The notes: generated by a model not told the origin, from the sequence alone. DNA of 64,000 nt from Desulfocucumis palustris (GCF_002933875.1 NZ_BFAV01000045.1:111122-175121); one strand, 5' to 3'. Numbered from the stretch's first letter, positions 8,015 through 16,449 are shown. Numbers and translations are program-made.

Positions 8015-10375
8015 ATGGAGGAAAGAACACTAAAAAGGCTGGAATACGATAAAATTCTTGAGCAGCTGGCTGGATACTCGGTGTCCCCCCTGGGCCGGGA
8101 AAAAGCCCTGGAACTGGCGCCCTCCACAAACATCGACGCCATAAGCCGGTGGCAGGCGGAGACCACCCAGGGCAGGGAACTCCTGCGGCTGGAGCCCACC
8201 GCCGAGGTGGGCGGCTGGTATGATGTCCGCCGGCAGGTGGAGCAGGCCCGGCGGGGCCTGGTGCTTGAACCGGAGGAACTGCTGGCCGTGGGCAGGACAC
8301 TCACCGCCGGGCGCAGGGTTAAAAAATTTCTGCTGGAGAGGCAGGAAAAATACCCTCTGCTTTATGAAATAGGCGTCGACCTGGGCCTTTTCGGGGAACT
8401 GGAGCAGAGAATAAACGAATCGATACTTCCCGGCGGGGAGATAGCCGACCGGGCTTCTTCGGCGCTGTCCCAGATCCGCAGGAGCCTTGTAAACCTGCAG
8501 GCCCAGATTAAGGCCAGGCTGGAGAATATAATCCGCTCCCCGGCCTATCAAAAATATTTACAAGACCCCATAGTAACCATCAGGGACAACCGCTATGTGG
8601 TTCCGGTGAAGCAGGAATACAGATCCGAGGTGCCCGGAATTATTCACGACCAGTCCGCCAGCGGGGCGACCCTGTTCATCGAGCCCATGGCGGTGGTGGA
8701 GGCCAACAACGAAATACGCCGGCTGCAGGCCGCGGAGAAGCAGGAGATTGCCAAAATTTTAGCCGAACTTTCAGCCGGGGTGGCCTCCCGGGCGGATGAC
8801 CTTTCCGCCAGCCTGGAGGCCCTGGGCAGGCTGGACCTGATAATGGCCAAGGCCAGGTACAGCCTGAAGCTGAATGCCTGGGAGCCTCAGATGCTGCCGG
8901 GCACCCGGCTGGACATAAGGCAGGGCAGACACCCCCTGCTCAGCGGGGATGTGGTTCCCGTAAGCATTCACCTGGGCAGGGATTTCAATACCGTGATTAT
9001 AACAGGCCCCAATACCGGGGGTAAAACGGTGACCCTGAAAACCGTGGGGCTGCTTACCCTGATGGCCCAGTCCGGCCTGCACATACCCGCCGGGCCCGGC
9101 ACCGGAACGGGTATATTCAGGGAGGTATTTGCCGATATAGGGGATGAGCAGAGCATAGAGCAGTCCCTGAGCACCTTTTCATCCCACATGAAGAATATAG
9201 TGGGCATAATCGCGGGGGCGGGACCGGAAAGCCTTGTGCTGCTGGATGAGCTTGGAGCAGGCACCGACCCCGCCGAGGGAGCCGCCCTGGCCCAGGCCAT
9301 ACTGGAAAGACTTCATTCTTCCGGGGCCAAAACAGTGGCCACCACCCATTACAGTGAATTGAAAAATTTTGCCTACTCCACCGACGGTGTGGAGAACGCC
9401 AGTGTTGAATTCGACCCGGTTACCTTAAGGCCCACCTACAGGCTGCTGATAGGCAGGCCCGGTCGCAGCAACGCTTTTGAAATTGCCTCCAGGCTGGGGC
9501 TGAATCCCGGCGTGGTGGAAAGGGCCAGGGAATTTGTGGGGGTTGAGCAGGTTAAGGCGGCGGAGCTGATGAATAACCTGGAAAGGGAAAGACAGCAGGC
9601 GGAGAGGGACCGGGAAGAGGCGGAAAAGCTTCGCCGGGAGGCGGAAGTCCTGCTGGCCCGTTACCGGGAAATGGAGCAAAACCTCATCCAGCGCCGGGAA
9701 ACCGTGCTGGATAAGGCCCGGGAAGAGGCCCGGGTGCTGGTAAGAAACGCCAGGCTGGAAACCGAGGAGACAGTCCGGGAGCTGAGAGAAAGGATTTCCA
9801 GCGATGCCGCCCGGGAAAGGGAAATGGGCATACACCAGGCCCGGCAGAAATTAAAGGAAATGCAGGGCAGGATTTATGCCAAGGCACCGTCCCCCAAGAG
9901 CAAGCCCTCCGGCATCAGGCCCGGGGATGTAACCCCCGGGCAGGAAATTTTTCTTCCCAAATACAACCAGAAGGGGTTCGTGCTGGCGGCGCCGGACGGT
10001 GATCAGGTGCATGTCCAGGTGGGTATAATCAAAGTAAACGTTCCCCTTTCCGAAATACAGGTTGTGGAGACCAGGGCCGCCGGCGGGGGATGTTCCCAGG
10101 TGGGGGCGCTGGTATCCGGCAAGGCCAGGGAAGTTTCCACAAAGCTGGACTTGAGGGGAATGACCTTTGACGAAGCCTGGCCGGAAATAGAGAAATACCT
10201 GGACGACGCTTATCTGGCAGGCCTGCCCAAGGTTTACCTGGTGCACGGGAAGGGAACCGGAGCCCTGAGAACCGCGGTTCAAAGAGAACTAAAGGGACAC
10301 CACAGGGTGAAGACCTTCCGGCTGGGGGACATGGGCGAGGGCGGTATGGGAGTAACAGTGGTGGACCTGAAATAA
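8015..10375 (+). CDS. mutS2: endonuclease MutS2
   Basis: Cytoplasmic ATPase of the MutS2 type, known to suppress homologous recombination and, in Bacillus, to act on collided ribosomes. 786 aa is the normal length. It has the MutS core domain, Walker A GPNTGGKTVTLK (about 331), Walker B LVLLDELGAGTDP, the long coiled coil rich in RER/EAE repeats (about 510-640), a KOW-like segment, and a C-terminal Smr nuclease domain from LDLRGMTFDEA to VVDLK with HGKGTG. The start is ATG 8015, 4 nt after AAGGGGAAGT; a longer frame from 7946 exists but has no ribosome site. Confidence 0.97.
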   Translation: MEERTLKRLEYDKILEQLAGYSVSPLGREKALELAPSTNIDAISRWQAETTQGRELLRLEPTAEVGGWYDVRRQVEQARRGLVLEPEELLAVGRTLTAGRRVKKFLLERQEKYPLLYEIGVDLGLFGELEQRINESILPGGEIADRASSALSQIRRSLVNLQAQIKARLENIIRSPAYQKYLQDPIVTIRDNRYVVPVKQEYRSEVPGIIHDQSASGATLFIEPMAVVEANNEIRRLQAAEKQEIAKILAELSAGVASRADDLSASLEALGRLDLIMAKARYSLKLNAWEPQMLPGTRLDIRQGRHPLLSGDVVPVSIHLGRDFNTVIITGPNTGGKTVTLKTVGLLTLMAQSGLHIPAGPGTGTGIFREVFADIGDEQSIEQSLSTFSSHMKNIVGIIAGAGPESLVLLDELGAGTDPAEGAALAQAILERLHSSGAKTVATTHYSELKNFAYSTDGVENASVEFDPVTLRPTYRLLIGRPGRSNAFEIASRLGLNPGVVERAREFVGVEQVKAAELMNNLERERQQAERDREEAEKLRREAEVLLARYREMEQNLIQRRETVLDKAREEARVLVRNARLETEETVRELRERISSDAAREREMGIHQARQKLKEMQGRIYAKAPSPKSKPSGIRPGDVTPGQEIFLPKYNQKGFVLAAPDGDQVHVQVGIIKVNVPLSEIQVVETRAAGGGCSQVGALVSGKAREVSTKLDLRGMTFDEAWPEIEKYLDDAYLAGLPKVYLVHGKGTGALRTAVQRELKGHHRVKTFRLGDMGEGGMGVTVVDLK

Positions 10376-10376
10376 C

Positions 10377-10406
10377 TGCGACAGGGGACGGTTCTCGGGT
10401 GTCGCA
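10377..10406. repeat. dispersed palindromic repeat, copy 1 (GGGGACGGTTC type)
   Basis: A 30-nt hairpin with 7-bp stem TGCGACA/TGTCGCA around GGGGACGGTTCTCGGG, directly after the mutS2 stop and followed by an A/T-rich run, so it may double as a terminator. A second copy at 12903-12932 differs at one base, and both share the AAATTT...TTAAGGAT flank. A third, shorter relative lies at 44381-44403. Confidence 0.8.
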
Positions 10407-10491
10407 AAATTTGGTTTTAAGGATTGTGGGTTTTCAAAAAGTATGGGACTGTAATCAAAAAATTTGGGACTGAGAAAACTGCTGGAAGGAT

Positions 10492-10523
10492 GGACGGAGT
10501 AGCCAGGTGACGCTACTTCGTCC
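10492..10523. repeat. strong inverted repeat in decayed element region
   Basis: GGACGGAGTAGC and GCTACTTCGTCC form a 12-bp stem with one mismatch and an 8-nt loop, between mutS2 and the TnpB remnant. No gene lies on either side within 80 nt. It may be part of the inactive mobile element or of a lost gene's terminator. Confidence 0.5.
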
Positions 10524-10599
10524 GAGGAGTACAATTATAAACAACATCGAACAGGCCTTTTTGATTTTATAAGCATTTTGTCAACATTTTGCGGTACCA

Positions 10600-10790
10600 G
10601 TATGACTTACCGGGTTCAAGTCCGGCCTAAAGAAACTAAAACGTTGGGTAGTAGGTCAGGAACTGGCCGAATCGATGCCTGGGGAGTTAGGCCCACTGGA
10701 GCTTACAATGAACCAGGAAGCTCCGTGACTTTGCTTATGCTCTTGGAAGCCCCTTCCTAAAGCGTTAGCGAAGGGAGGGCAGTTCACACA
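10600..10790 (+). mobile_element. remnant of an IS200/IS605-type (TnpB) element: C-terminal codons and right end
   Basis: The tail of a TnpB (OrfB) reading frame and the right end of the element. The frame ending at 10760 reads GTGRIDAWG...YNEPGSS...LLEAPS, resembling the end of TnpB proteins, and it is followed by the right-end hairpin: CCCTTC, CTAA, loop AGCG, TTAG, GAAGGG (10751-10775), then GGGCAGTTCACA. That hairpin and terminal tetranucleotide arrangement is typical of this family's right end, which in active elements also forms the scaffold of the TnpB guide RNA. The rest of tnpB and the left end are missing here, so the element is dead. Identification is by recall of the family pattern, not by a search. 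Confidence 0.65.
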
Positions 10791-10857
10791 TTGCTTGTGT
10801 GTTCTTCCAGTGGTAAAGCTACCGGTCGGGTTTGCCGTACAGTTTGTTCCCTTAGCT

Positions 10858-11190
10858 TCACCAGGCGGGGGATTTGCTTTTCCTCTTATCCATCAACAGG
10901 TTGAACCGGAGCATCTTCTCGTTGATCTTCTTCCTCAGCCCGGTCTTTTCTTCATCCCCATAGCAGCAGTCCAGATGTTTTTGCAGCGAGACGATATCCT
11001 TTTGCAGTTGTAGTTCCTCGGGCAGAATGCCGGCATTCTTGAGAATAACATAGGCCGCCCGCAGTTCCTGGGGCACAGAGGAAAGGTCATCCAGGCGCAA
11101 AGGCTTCCCCTGGCCGGGAAGATTTTCGAACTCGCCATTCCTTATGGCTTCCCTTATCTTTTCTTCGGCGATGCGGCTGAAAATCTCCAA
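10858..11190 (-). CDS. DUF1992 (DnaJ-C28-like) protein
   Basis: A 110-aa protein of the DUF1992 family; its function is unknown. The family core is clear: IFSRIAEEKIREAIRNGEF, then ENLPGQGKPL, then a PQELRAAYVILKNAGILPEE helix-turn region and a basic C-terminus with LRKKINEKM. The start is taken at TTG 11190, since GAAAGGGTG lies about 6 nt upstream and the family consensus begins at this point; upstream codons in the same frame overlap the end of the neighbouring gene. The gene is on the reverse strand, downstream of the methyltransferase-like gene, and could share its transcript. Confidence 0.8.
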   Translation of the reverse strand: MEIFSRIAEEKIREAIRNGEFENLPGQGKPLRLDDLSSVPQELRAAYVILKNAGILPEELQLQKDIVSLQKHLDCCYGDEEKTGLRKKINEKMLRFNLLMDKRKSKSPAW

Positions 11191-11213
11191 GGCTGTCACC
11201 CTTTCGAAAATGT

Positions 11214-11882
11214 TTACCAAATTAATGGAATCAAACGATAACGTGTTTTTAAGCAATAATTCTTGTACCCGGGAAGGTCCCGCAGCAGCACTTCTTCCTC
11301 GATTATTATTCTTATTACATTTAATGGTATACAGAGAAGAAAAGGTATTATTGCCCAGTAGGAACCCAGCGCAAGAGGGGTGAACAACAGCATTAACAAC
11401 AGCCCCACGTACATCGGATGGCGAACAATGGCGTAAGGTCCGGTTGTTATGACCTGTTGTTCTTTTTCCACCTGGATGATAGTTGAAGCATAGCTATTTT
11501 CCTTAAAAACAAAGAAAATGAACAGATAGCCCAAGAAAACAATGGCATTCGCCGCAATGATCATCCAAACAGGCACATTTGACCAGTGAAAACGGTAATC
11601 AAGGCCGGGAACCAGGTAACCTGCTAAATAAAAGTTTAAAAAGGCCGGGACCTTTCTTGTATTTTCCTTTTCCCTTAACTTCGTTCGTCTGGATAAAAGC
11701 CCGGGGTTTTTCTTCAGAAAATAGACAGTAATAAAAAGTGTCATTGCAGAGAATTCAAACCAATAAATCCATGCCTCCCAATACTTAAACGAACCTGCCG
11801 GAAGAAATAAGACAGCTCCCAGCACAATCATAATAATTAACGGCATAAGAATAGTTTTAAACCTGGACATGTTGCCTTCCAT
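11214..11882 (-). CDS. isoprenylcysteine carboxylmethyltransferase-like membrane protein
   Basis: Integral membrane protein of 222 aa, of the ICMT/phospholipid methyltransferase group, which uses SAM to methylate a lipid or prenylated substrate; the substrate here is unknown. Five or so hydrophobic helices are seen. The family signature lies in the C-terminal half: GPYAIVRHPMYVG (SAM site) followed by a long hydrophobic stretch, IIIEEEVL, and PGYKNYCLKTRYRLIP. ATG 11882 is chosen because AGGAGGAGG stands 7 nt before it; the frame extends upstream to 12050 without a ribosome site. The gene lies 139 nt downstream of a merR gene and is its likely regulatory partner. Confidence 0.82.
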   Translation of the reverse strand: MEGNMSRFKTILMPLIIMIVLGAVLFLPAGSFKYWEAWIYWFEFSAMTLFITVYFLKKNPGLLSRRTKLREKENTRKVPAFLNFYLAGYLVPGLDYRFHWSNVPVWMIIAANAIVFLGYLFIFFVFKENSYASTIIQVEKEQQVITTGPYAIVRHPMYVGLLLMLLFTPLALGSYWAIIPFLLCIPLNVIRIIIEEEVLLRDLPGYKNYCLKTRYRLIPLIW

Positions 11883-12021
11883 AGAAGTGCCTCCTCCTCT
11901 CTCCATTCCATCTTGGCTGTCAACAGTATTTGCTTTATGATCCGGGTCCTTTAATACCGCCGGGATGTTCATGGCCGCCGGTAATCCAGGATGGTACTGG
12001 TGAACCATGCTTTTCAAACCC

Positions 12022-12828
12022 TCAGGGTTTGGAATTAAGATACTTTTCAAGGAGCTGCTTATGTTTCATTTGAGCCGGCGAAAGAACACGGGATACCATC
12101 CCATTGAGTAAGCCGTCATGTTTCGGTCTCGGCTTATTGCACAACATCTCCTCCAACTGAGGTATGCTTTTGATAAACTCCGCGGATTCCCGGGCAAGGG
12201 TTTCAATTTCCGGATCATCCTCGTCCAGATGGGCCAGCCTGGCAAGACGCGCTCCAAAATTCAAAGAGGTCTGATAGTGCTCAGGGTGCGCTTTAAAATA
12301 CTCGGCCAGGGTTTGATAAGTATCCTGATAATCACCCCACCGGAAATCATCCATGATGCTGCGCAGCTTCTGCTGCTGGTCGAAGAGTTCCGGGCAGGTT
12401 CGGGCATATTTTTCAATTTGATCCGGCCCCAGTATCTCTGTGAGCATTTGAAAAGAAGGGGAGCCGCAAACATCCTCATCTAGGTGCGCCAGGTCTTTAT
12501 CCAGCAAAGCTTCGATCCTTGCAACCCGCTCTTCAAGGCTTTTTATCTGGTTTAGAAGCTCAACCTGCAAGGACTGCAAGGCTTCCCGTAAAGTTCGTTT
12601 ATTTTGTGTGTCTCCCAGCATTTCTTTGATACGTGTCAGATCCATACCCAGGGATTTTAAGCGTTTGATTAACCGCATACGGGAAAGTTCCACCGGCCCG
12701 TATAAACGGTATCCCCCCGGAGAGCGCTCCGGTTCTTGCAGTAAACCAATTTTGTGGTAATAGAGAATGGTTTTTAAAGTAGTTCCGGTTAATTTAGCAA
12801 AATCGCTTATTTTTAATCGATTCTCCAC
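12022..12828 (-). CDS. MerR family transcriptional regulator
   Basis: DNA-binding regulator, 268 aa. The N-terminal winged helix of the MerR type is plain: ISDFAKLTGTTLKTILYYHK, then GLLQEPERSPGGYRLYGP, followed by LKSLGMDLTRIKEML and a dimerisation coiled coil (about 75-115). The remaining 150 residues are a helical effector domain with a few dispersed cysteines and histidines but no known metal motif; the ligand is unknown. It begins with GTG 12828, after AAGGTGGGAT. Its own promoter has the 19-bp spacer characteristic of MerR-regulated promoters, so autoregulation is likely, together with the methyltransferase-like gene downstream. Confidence 0.88.
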   Translation of the reverse strand: MENRLKISDFAKLTGTTLKTILYYHKIGLLQEPERSPGGYRLYGPVELSRMRLIKRLKSLGMDLTRIKEMLGDTQNKRTLREALQSLQVELLNQIKSLEERVARIEALLDKDLAHLDEDVCGSPSFQMLTEILGPDQIEKYARTCPELFDQQQKLRSIMDDFRWGDYQDTYQTLAEYFKAHPEHYQTSLNFGARLARLAHLDEDDPEIETLARESAEFIKSIPQLEEMLCNKPRPKHDGLLNGMVSRVLSPAQMKHKQLLEKYLNSKP

Positions 12829-12849
12829 CGCTATCCCACCTTTTTAACC

Positions 12850-12880
12850 AGTATAAACCCCGCCCTAAGGGTCGAGTCAA
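12850..12880 (-). promoter_or_regulatory. MerR-type promoter with 19-bp spacer and operator dyad
   Basis: On the reverse strand TTGACT (12880-12875) and TATACT (12855-12850) are separated by exactly 19 bp instead of 17, with the dyad ACCC...GGGT inside the spacer. This is the textbook layout at which MerR proteins twist the DNA. It lies 22 nt upstream of the merR start codon. Confidence 0.75.
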
Positions 12881-12902
12881 CCCATTGCAACGGCCGGAGA
12901 AA

Positions 12903-12932
12903 TGCGACAGGGGACGGTTCCCGGGTGTCGCA
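12903..12932. repeat. dispersed palindromic repeat, copy 2 (GGGGACGGTTC type)
   Basis: Same 30-nt hairpin as at 10377-10406 with one base changed (CC instead of TC in the loop), again followed by AAATTTTAAGGAT. It lies between the divergent merR and acyl-CoA ligase promoters. Confidence 0.8.
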
Positions 12933-12991
12933 AAATTTTAAGGATAGTAATGCATGGCTATCCAGCCCTGTTTTGATAGAGCATGGAAAAT

Positions 12992-13023
12992 AAAACCAGT
13001 GATAGATACTGGTTTTATTTTTT
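12992..13023. terminator. orphan terminator-like hairpin between divergent genes
   Basis: AAAACCAGT and ACTGGTTTT form a 9-bp stem with a 7-nt loop, followed by ATTTTTTT; the reverse strand also carries a T-rich end. No coding region that it could terminate lies next to it, since merR and the ligase gene are transcribed away from it. A gene may have been lost here, or a short RNA ends here. Confidence 0.6.
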
Positions 13024-13047
13024 GGAACAGCTTGTTCGTTATATTAC

Positions 13048-13076
13048 TTGTCTTAATATTAGAAATATTTTATAAT
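13048..13076 (+). promoter_or_regulatory. sigma-A promoter of the acyl-CoA ligase gene
   Basis: TTGTCT, a 17-bp AT-rich spacer and a perfect TATAAT box, giving a leader of about 100 nt before the ATG at 13182. Confidence 0.7.
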
Positions 13077-13181
13077 GTTATGTAAATTCATAATAATATT
13101 ACGGAGAGTGATGAGAAAGGATTTGCGGCTGTGTTGTCTGGTTTCCGTCAGTTAATTAATTAAAGGAGAGTGTTTTGAGAA

Positions 13182-14795
13182 ATGATGCAACACCCGTTAC
13201 TGCTTCACACCATGCTGGAGAGGGCCAGAAATGTATTTCCTAAAAAAGAGATCATATCCAGGGATTATTCCGGAATGTTCAGGTACAATTACGGCGAATT
13301 TTACGTGCGGGTTTGCAGGCTTGCCAATGTGTTGCAAAAACTGGGTGTCGGTAAAGGTGACAGGGTGGGCACCCTGGCCTGGAACAACCACCGCCATTTG
13401 GAGCTGTATTTTGCCATTCCCTGTTCCGGCGCTGTTTTAAATACCTTAAACCTTCGCCTGTTTACGGAACAGTTGATTTATGTAATAAATCACGCCGAGG
13501 ACAAGGTTATTTTCGTGGATGAGGATCTGATTCCCCTGCTTGAAGGAATCAAGGAACAGCTTACCACGGTTAAAAGCTATGTGATTATGACGGACAAAAA
13601 GGAATTGCCGCAGACTTCCCTTTCCCCGGTATATTCCTATGAGCAGCTTTTGGCCGAGGCCGGAACGGAATACATATTCTCCAGGGACGTTGATGAGGAA
13701 ACGGTGGCGGCCATGTGCTACACCACCGCCACCACAGGCAATCCCAAGGGGGTAATGTATACTCACCGGGCGCTGGTGCTGCATTCCCTTTCCGAGTGCA
13801 TGCCGGACGCCCTGGGGCTTTCCGAATCCGATGTGATAATGCCGGTGGTGCCCATGTTCCACGTGAATGCCTGGGGACTTCCCTTTTCCGCCACCTGGGT
13901 GGGGGCCACCCAGGTATTTGTGGGATCCCGGCCGGACCCCAAGGTGCTCTGCGACCTGATGCAGAATGAAAAGGTTACCATAACCGCGGGGGTGCCCACC
14001 ATATGGATGGGTGTTTATGCCCTGATTAGCAAGCAAAACTATGATTTAAGCAGCCTGAGGAAAATAATAAACGGCGGTTCCGCCTTGCCGGAGGCGCTGC
14101 TGAACGGCTACAGGGAAAAGCTGGGCCTGGATATAACCCATGCCTACGGGATGACCGAAACCACCCCCCTGGTGCTGAGCTGCCAGTTAAAGGCCTATAT
14201 GAAGGACTGGCCGCAGGATAAGAAAAACAAAATACTGCTAAAACAGGGTACCATTGTACCCGGACTGGAAATGCGGGTTATCGACGATATGGGCAACGAT
14301 GTGCCCAGGGACGGTAAAACCATGGGCGAGCTGGTACTGCGGGGCCCGTGGATTACCAGTGAATATTACAAGGATCCCGAGCGCAGCAAGGAGGTAATAA
14401 CCCCCGACGGCTGGTTTAAAACCAACGATATAGTCACCATTGACGAAGAAGGCTACGTGCAGGTGGCTGACAGAACCAAGGACCTGATTAAGAGCGGCGG
14501 GGAGTGGATTTCCTCGGTGGACCTGGAAAACGCCATCATGTCCCATCCGGCGGTGGCAGAGGCCGCTGTCATCGCCATTCCCCACGATAAATGGGACGAG
14601 CGTCCGATGGCTTGCGTGGTGCTTAAACCGGACCGGACAGAAAATGTGTCCGAGCAGGATATTCTGGACTTTCTTGATGGTAAAATAGTGAAATGGTGGA
14701 TGCCCGACAGGGTTGTATTTATTGATGAGGTGCCTAAAACCAGCGTGGGCAAATTTGACAAAAAGGTACTCCGCCAGCAGTACACCGGCAGGTAG
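13182..14795 (+). CDS. AMP-dependent acyl-CoA synthetase (long-chain or medium-chain fatty acid type)
   Basis: Cytoplasmic enzyme of the ANL superfamily, 537 aa, which activates a carboxylic acid with ATP and joins it to CoA. Motifs in order: the P-loop CYTTATTGNPKGVMYTH (with TA where most relatives have SG), HVNAWG, GMTETTPL (motif with the adenylate-binding Thr), GWFKTNDI, RTKDLIKSGGEWIS and the C-terminal catalytic lysine in SVGKFDKK. Substrate chain length cannot be read from sequence. A clear promoter precedes it and a terminator follows, so it is monocistronic. RBS AAAGGAGAG is 12 nt before ATG 13182; ATG 13185 is equally possible. Confidence 0.92.
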   Translation: MMQHPLLLHTMLERARNVFPKKEIISRDYSGMFRYNYGEFYVRVCRLANVLQKLGVGKGDRVGTLAWNNHRHLELYFAIPCSGAVLNTLNLRLFTEQLIYVINHAEDKVIFVDEDLIPLLEGIKEQLTTVKSYVIMTDKKELPQTSLSPVYSYEQLLAEAGTEYIFSRDVDEETVAAMCYTTATTGNPKGVMYTHRALVLHSLSECMPDALGLSESDVIMPVVPMFHVNAWGLPFSATWVGATQVFVGSRPDPKVLCDLMQNEKVTITAGVPTIWMGVYALISKQNYDLSSLRKIINGGSALPEALLNGYREKLGLDITHAYGMTETTPLVLSCQLKAYMKDWPQDKKNKILLKQGTIVPGLEMRVIDDMGNDVPRDGKTMGELVLRGPWITSEYYKDPERSKEVITPDGWFKTNDIVTIDEEGYVQVADRTKDLIKSGGEWISSVDLENAIMSHPAVAEAAVIAIPHDKWDERPMACVVLKPDRTENVSEQDILDFLDGKIVKWWMPDRVVFIDEVPKTSVGKFDKKVLRQQYTGR

Positions 14796-14917
14796 TGCGG
14801 ACCGTTTCAACGGCGTTTGTTAAAGTTTTTAAATTAAGCGCCGATATCAATTAGTAAAGGCAGGCTTAGAAAAACCCCCGCCAAGGGGGCTGTTGAAAAA
14901 CTGCATTTTGCATTAAG

Positions 14918-14961
14918 AGCGTCTGAAAACTCATGAAGTTCAAGGGTTGTCAGACGCTTTT
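14918..14961 (+). terminator. Rho-independent terminator after the acyl-CoA ligase gene
   Basis: AGCGTCTGA and TCAGACGCT pair perfectly over 9 bp, extended by AA/TT, followed by TTT. It lies 120 nt after the stop codon and before the diguanylate cyclase gene. Preceded by a CCCCC/GGGGG hairpin at 14875-14889. Confidence 0.75.
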
Positions 14962-15005
14962 CCTTCCGGAATATTAGTTCGGCACCCGAAGAAAGGCTGA
15001 TATAT

Positions 15006-16229
15006 TTGGAGCCCCGCCATTTTAAAGTCCGGTTTAAAAATAAATTTGCCGATTTGTTTCCCGTGGTCCCCGGGGAAGACAGGGAGATTATTGCAAGGAC
15101 CTTAACTTATGCAAATATTTACCGGCTGCGTATCATTGCCTGGCTCTTAATTGCCTTTACCCTGATACTCATTTTTATTCAACTGGTATATACAAAAAAA
15201 GTCCACCTGGCGCAGGCCCTTGAAATAGCTCCGTATGTGATGCTGATAAGAATCATATTACTGGTGGTCTCCGCAGCTTTTTTAATCATGTCCGGGAAAC
15301 CGGAATCACCCCATGCCATTACCCGCCGCCATTATTTTTGCGAGTCCTGGTTTGTACTGGCAAATCTCATTGGGTACGCGATTTTATCCGGTCTTATACA
15401 GTCCGCGGGACCTGGCATAGCGTCTTCATATCTTATGGCGATCCTGGTTTCCGCCGCATTTTTGTATATAAATTTGGCGAAGAGTTTTTTTATTTATACC
15501 GTGGCCTGGTCGGTCTTAAGCATAATGGTCTGGTGTTTTCAATACAATTGGGTTGTGGCCTTTTCGGCATTTCTCAATGGCAGCTTTATGACCGTTATAG
15601 CTCTGGTTGTATCACGTATAATATATGCCGGCAGGGTTAAGGATTTTCTAAATCAGAAGACCATTGAGCTGCAGAAAGATAAGCTGGCCGCATCCAATAA
15701 GATGTTCAAACGCCTTTCCTACCTGGATTCCCTAACCAATATCCCCAATAGGCGATACTTTGACGAGTTTTTCTCCAGAGAATGGAAACGCGCTGTTCGG
15801 CAGCGTGAATTATTAAGTTTAATCATGGTGGATATCGATCAGTTTAAAATGTTTAACGATACTTATGGACACCAGGCCGGAGATGATATTCTGGTTCAGG
15901 TGGCTACCGCCTTAAGCAATATTGTTAAGCGCCCGGGTGATTTAGTCGCCCGCTACGGGGGCGAAGAATTTTCCGCCATTCTGCCGGACACGGATATAGC
16001 CGGCGCCCGGCGGATTGCCGGCCGCATGCGCCAGGTAGTTGAGGAGTTAAACATTAGCCACCCCCGCACCCCAACCGGACATTTGACCATCAGCCTTGGC
16101 GTGGCCTGCGTGCGGCCCTGCTCCGGCGAGTTGCCGGAAAATATTATTGAAGCCGCCGATAAGGCTCTTTACCGGGCCAAAAAGGCCGGGGGCAACCAGA
16201 GTAACTGGACAGACTTAAATAAGCCGTAA
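15006..16229 (+). CDS. membrane-bound diguanylate cyclase (GGDEF)
   Basis: Makes cyclic di-GMP from two GTP. 407 aa: an N-terminal cytoplasmic stretch of about 40 residues, five or six hydrophobic helices (about 43-205), a short coiled linker, then a GGDEF domain with the active-site motif GGEEF at about 318. The inhibitory I-site RPGD is intact in the usual place before the active site, and DIDQFKMFNDTYGHQAGD supplies the metal and guanine contacts, so the enzyme should be active and feedback-inhibited. It begins with TTG 15006 with AGAAAGG upstream. No sensor domain is recognised. In this window c-di-GMP could feed the pilus system, which is an inference. Confidence 0.93.
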   Translation: MEPRHFKVRFKNKFADLFPVVPGEDREIIARTLTYANIYRLRIIAWLLIAFTLILIFIQLVYTKKVHLAQALEIAPYVMLIRIILLVVSAAFLIMSGKPESPHAITRRHYFCESWFVLANLIGYAILSGLIQSAGPGIASSYLMAILVSAAFLYINLAKSFFIYTVAWSVLSIMVWCFQYNWVVAFSAFLNGSFMTVIALVVSRIIYAGRVKDFLNQKTIELQKDKLAASNKMFKRLSYLDSLTNIPNRRYFDEFFSREWKRAVRQRELLSLIMVDIDQFKMFNDTYGHQAGDDILVQVATALSNIVKRPGDLVARYGGEEFSAILPDTDIAGARRIAGRMRQVVEELNISHPRTPTGHLTISLGVACVRPCSGELPENIIEAADKALYRAKKAGGNQSNWTDLNKP

Positions 16230-16242
16230 GTTGAAAACAGGC

Positions 16243-16449
16243 AGGCTTTGCAAAAATCACCACCAGGAACCCCGGCAGTGCCCTGAAAAACTCCAGCCCG
16301 CCCCGGGGCGACTCGGTTACCCGGAAAACATCCGAAATGTAGTTATTGAAAGTAGGGTCGTAGAGGCCGGTGTAAATCCCCAGAAAAAACCCCGATAAAC
16401 AGAAAAGAAAGAAATCCTTTTCTTTTCCTTTTAGTTTATTGATTAGCAT
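16243..16449 (-). pseudogene. truncated MFS transporter, N-terminal fragment
   Basis: On the reverse strand a frame reads KEKDFFLFCLSGFFLGIYTG, then TFNNYISDVF, then RGGLEFFRALPGFLVVIFA. This is the start of an MFS permease (first helix and beginning of the second). The remaining 10 helices are missing; the frame runs into unrelated sequence by about 16243 and meets the end of the diguanylate cyclase gene. No ribosome site precedes its ATG, where a palindromic repeat has taken the place of the upstream region. It is a deletion remnant, not a functional gene. Confidence 0.65.

Noticed and set aside
10605..10620. tRNA T-arm-like word GGTTCAAGTCC
   Set aside because: No anticodon arm, D arm or acceptor stem can be built around it; it falls within the TnpB remnant.
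14881..14910. GGCTGTTGAAAAACTGC as an insertion-sequence end
   Set aside because: Only one such end is visible, with no partner inverted repeat or transposase fragment nearby.
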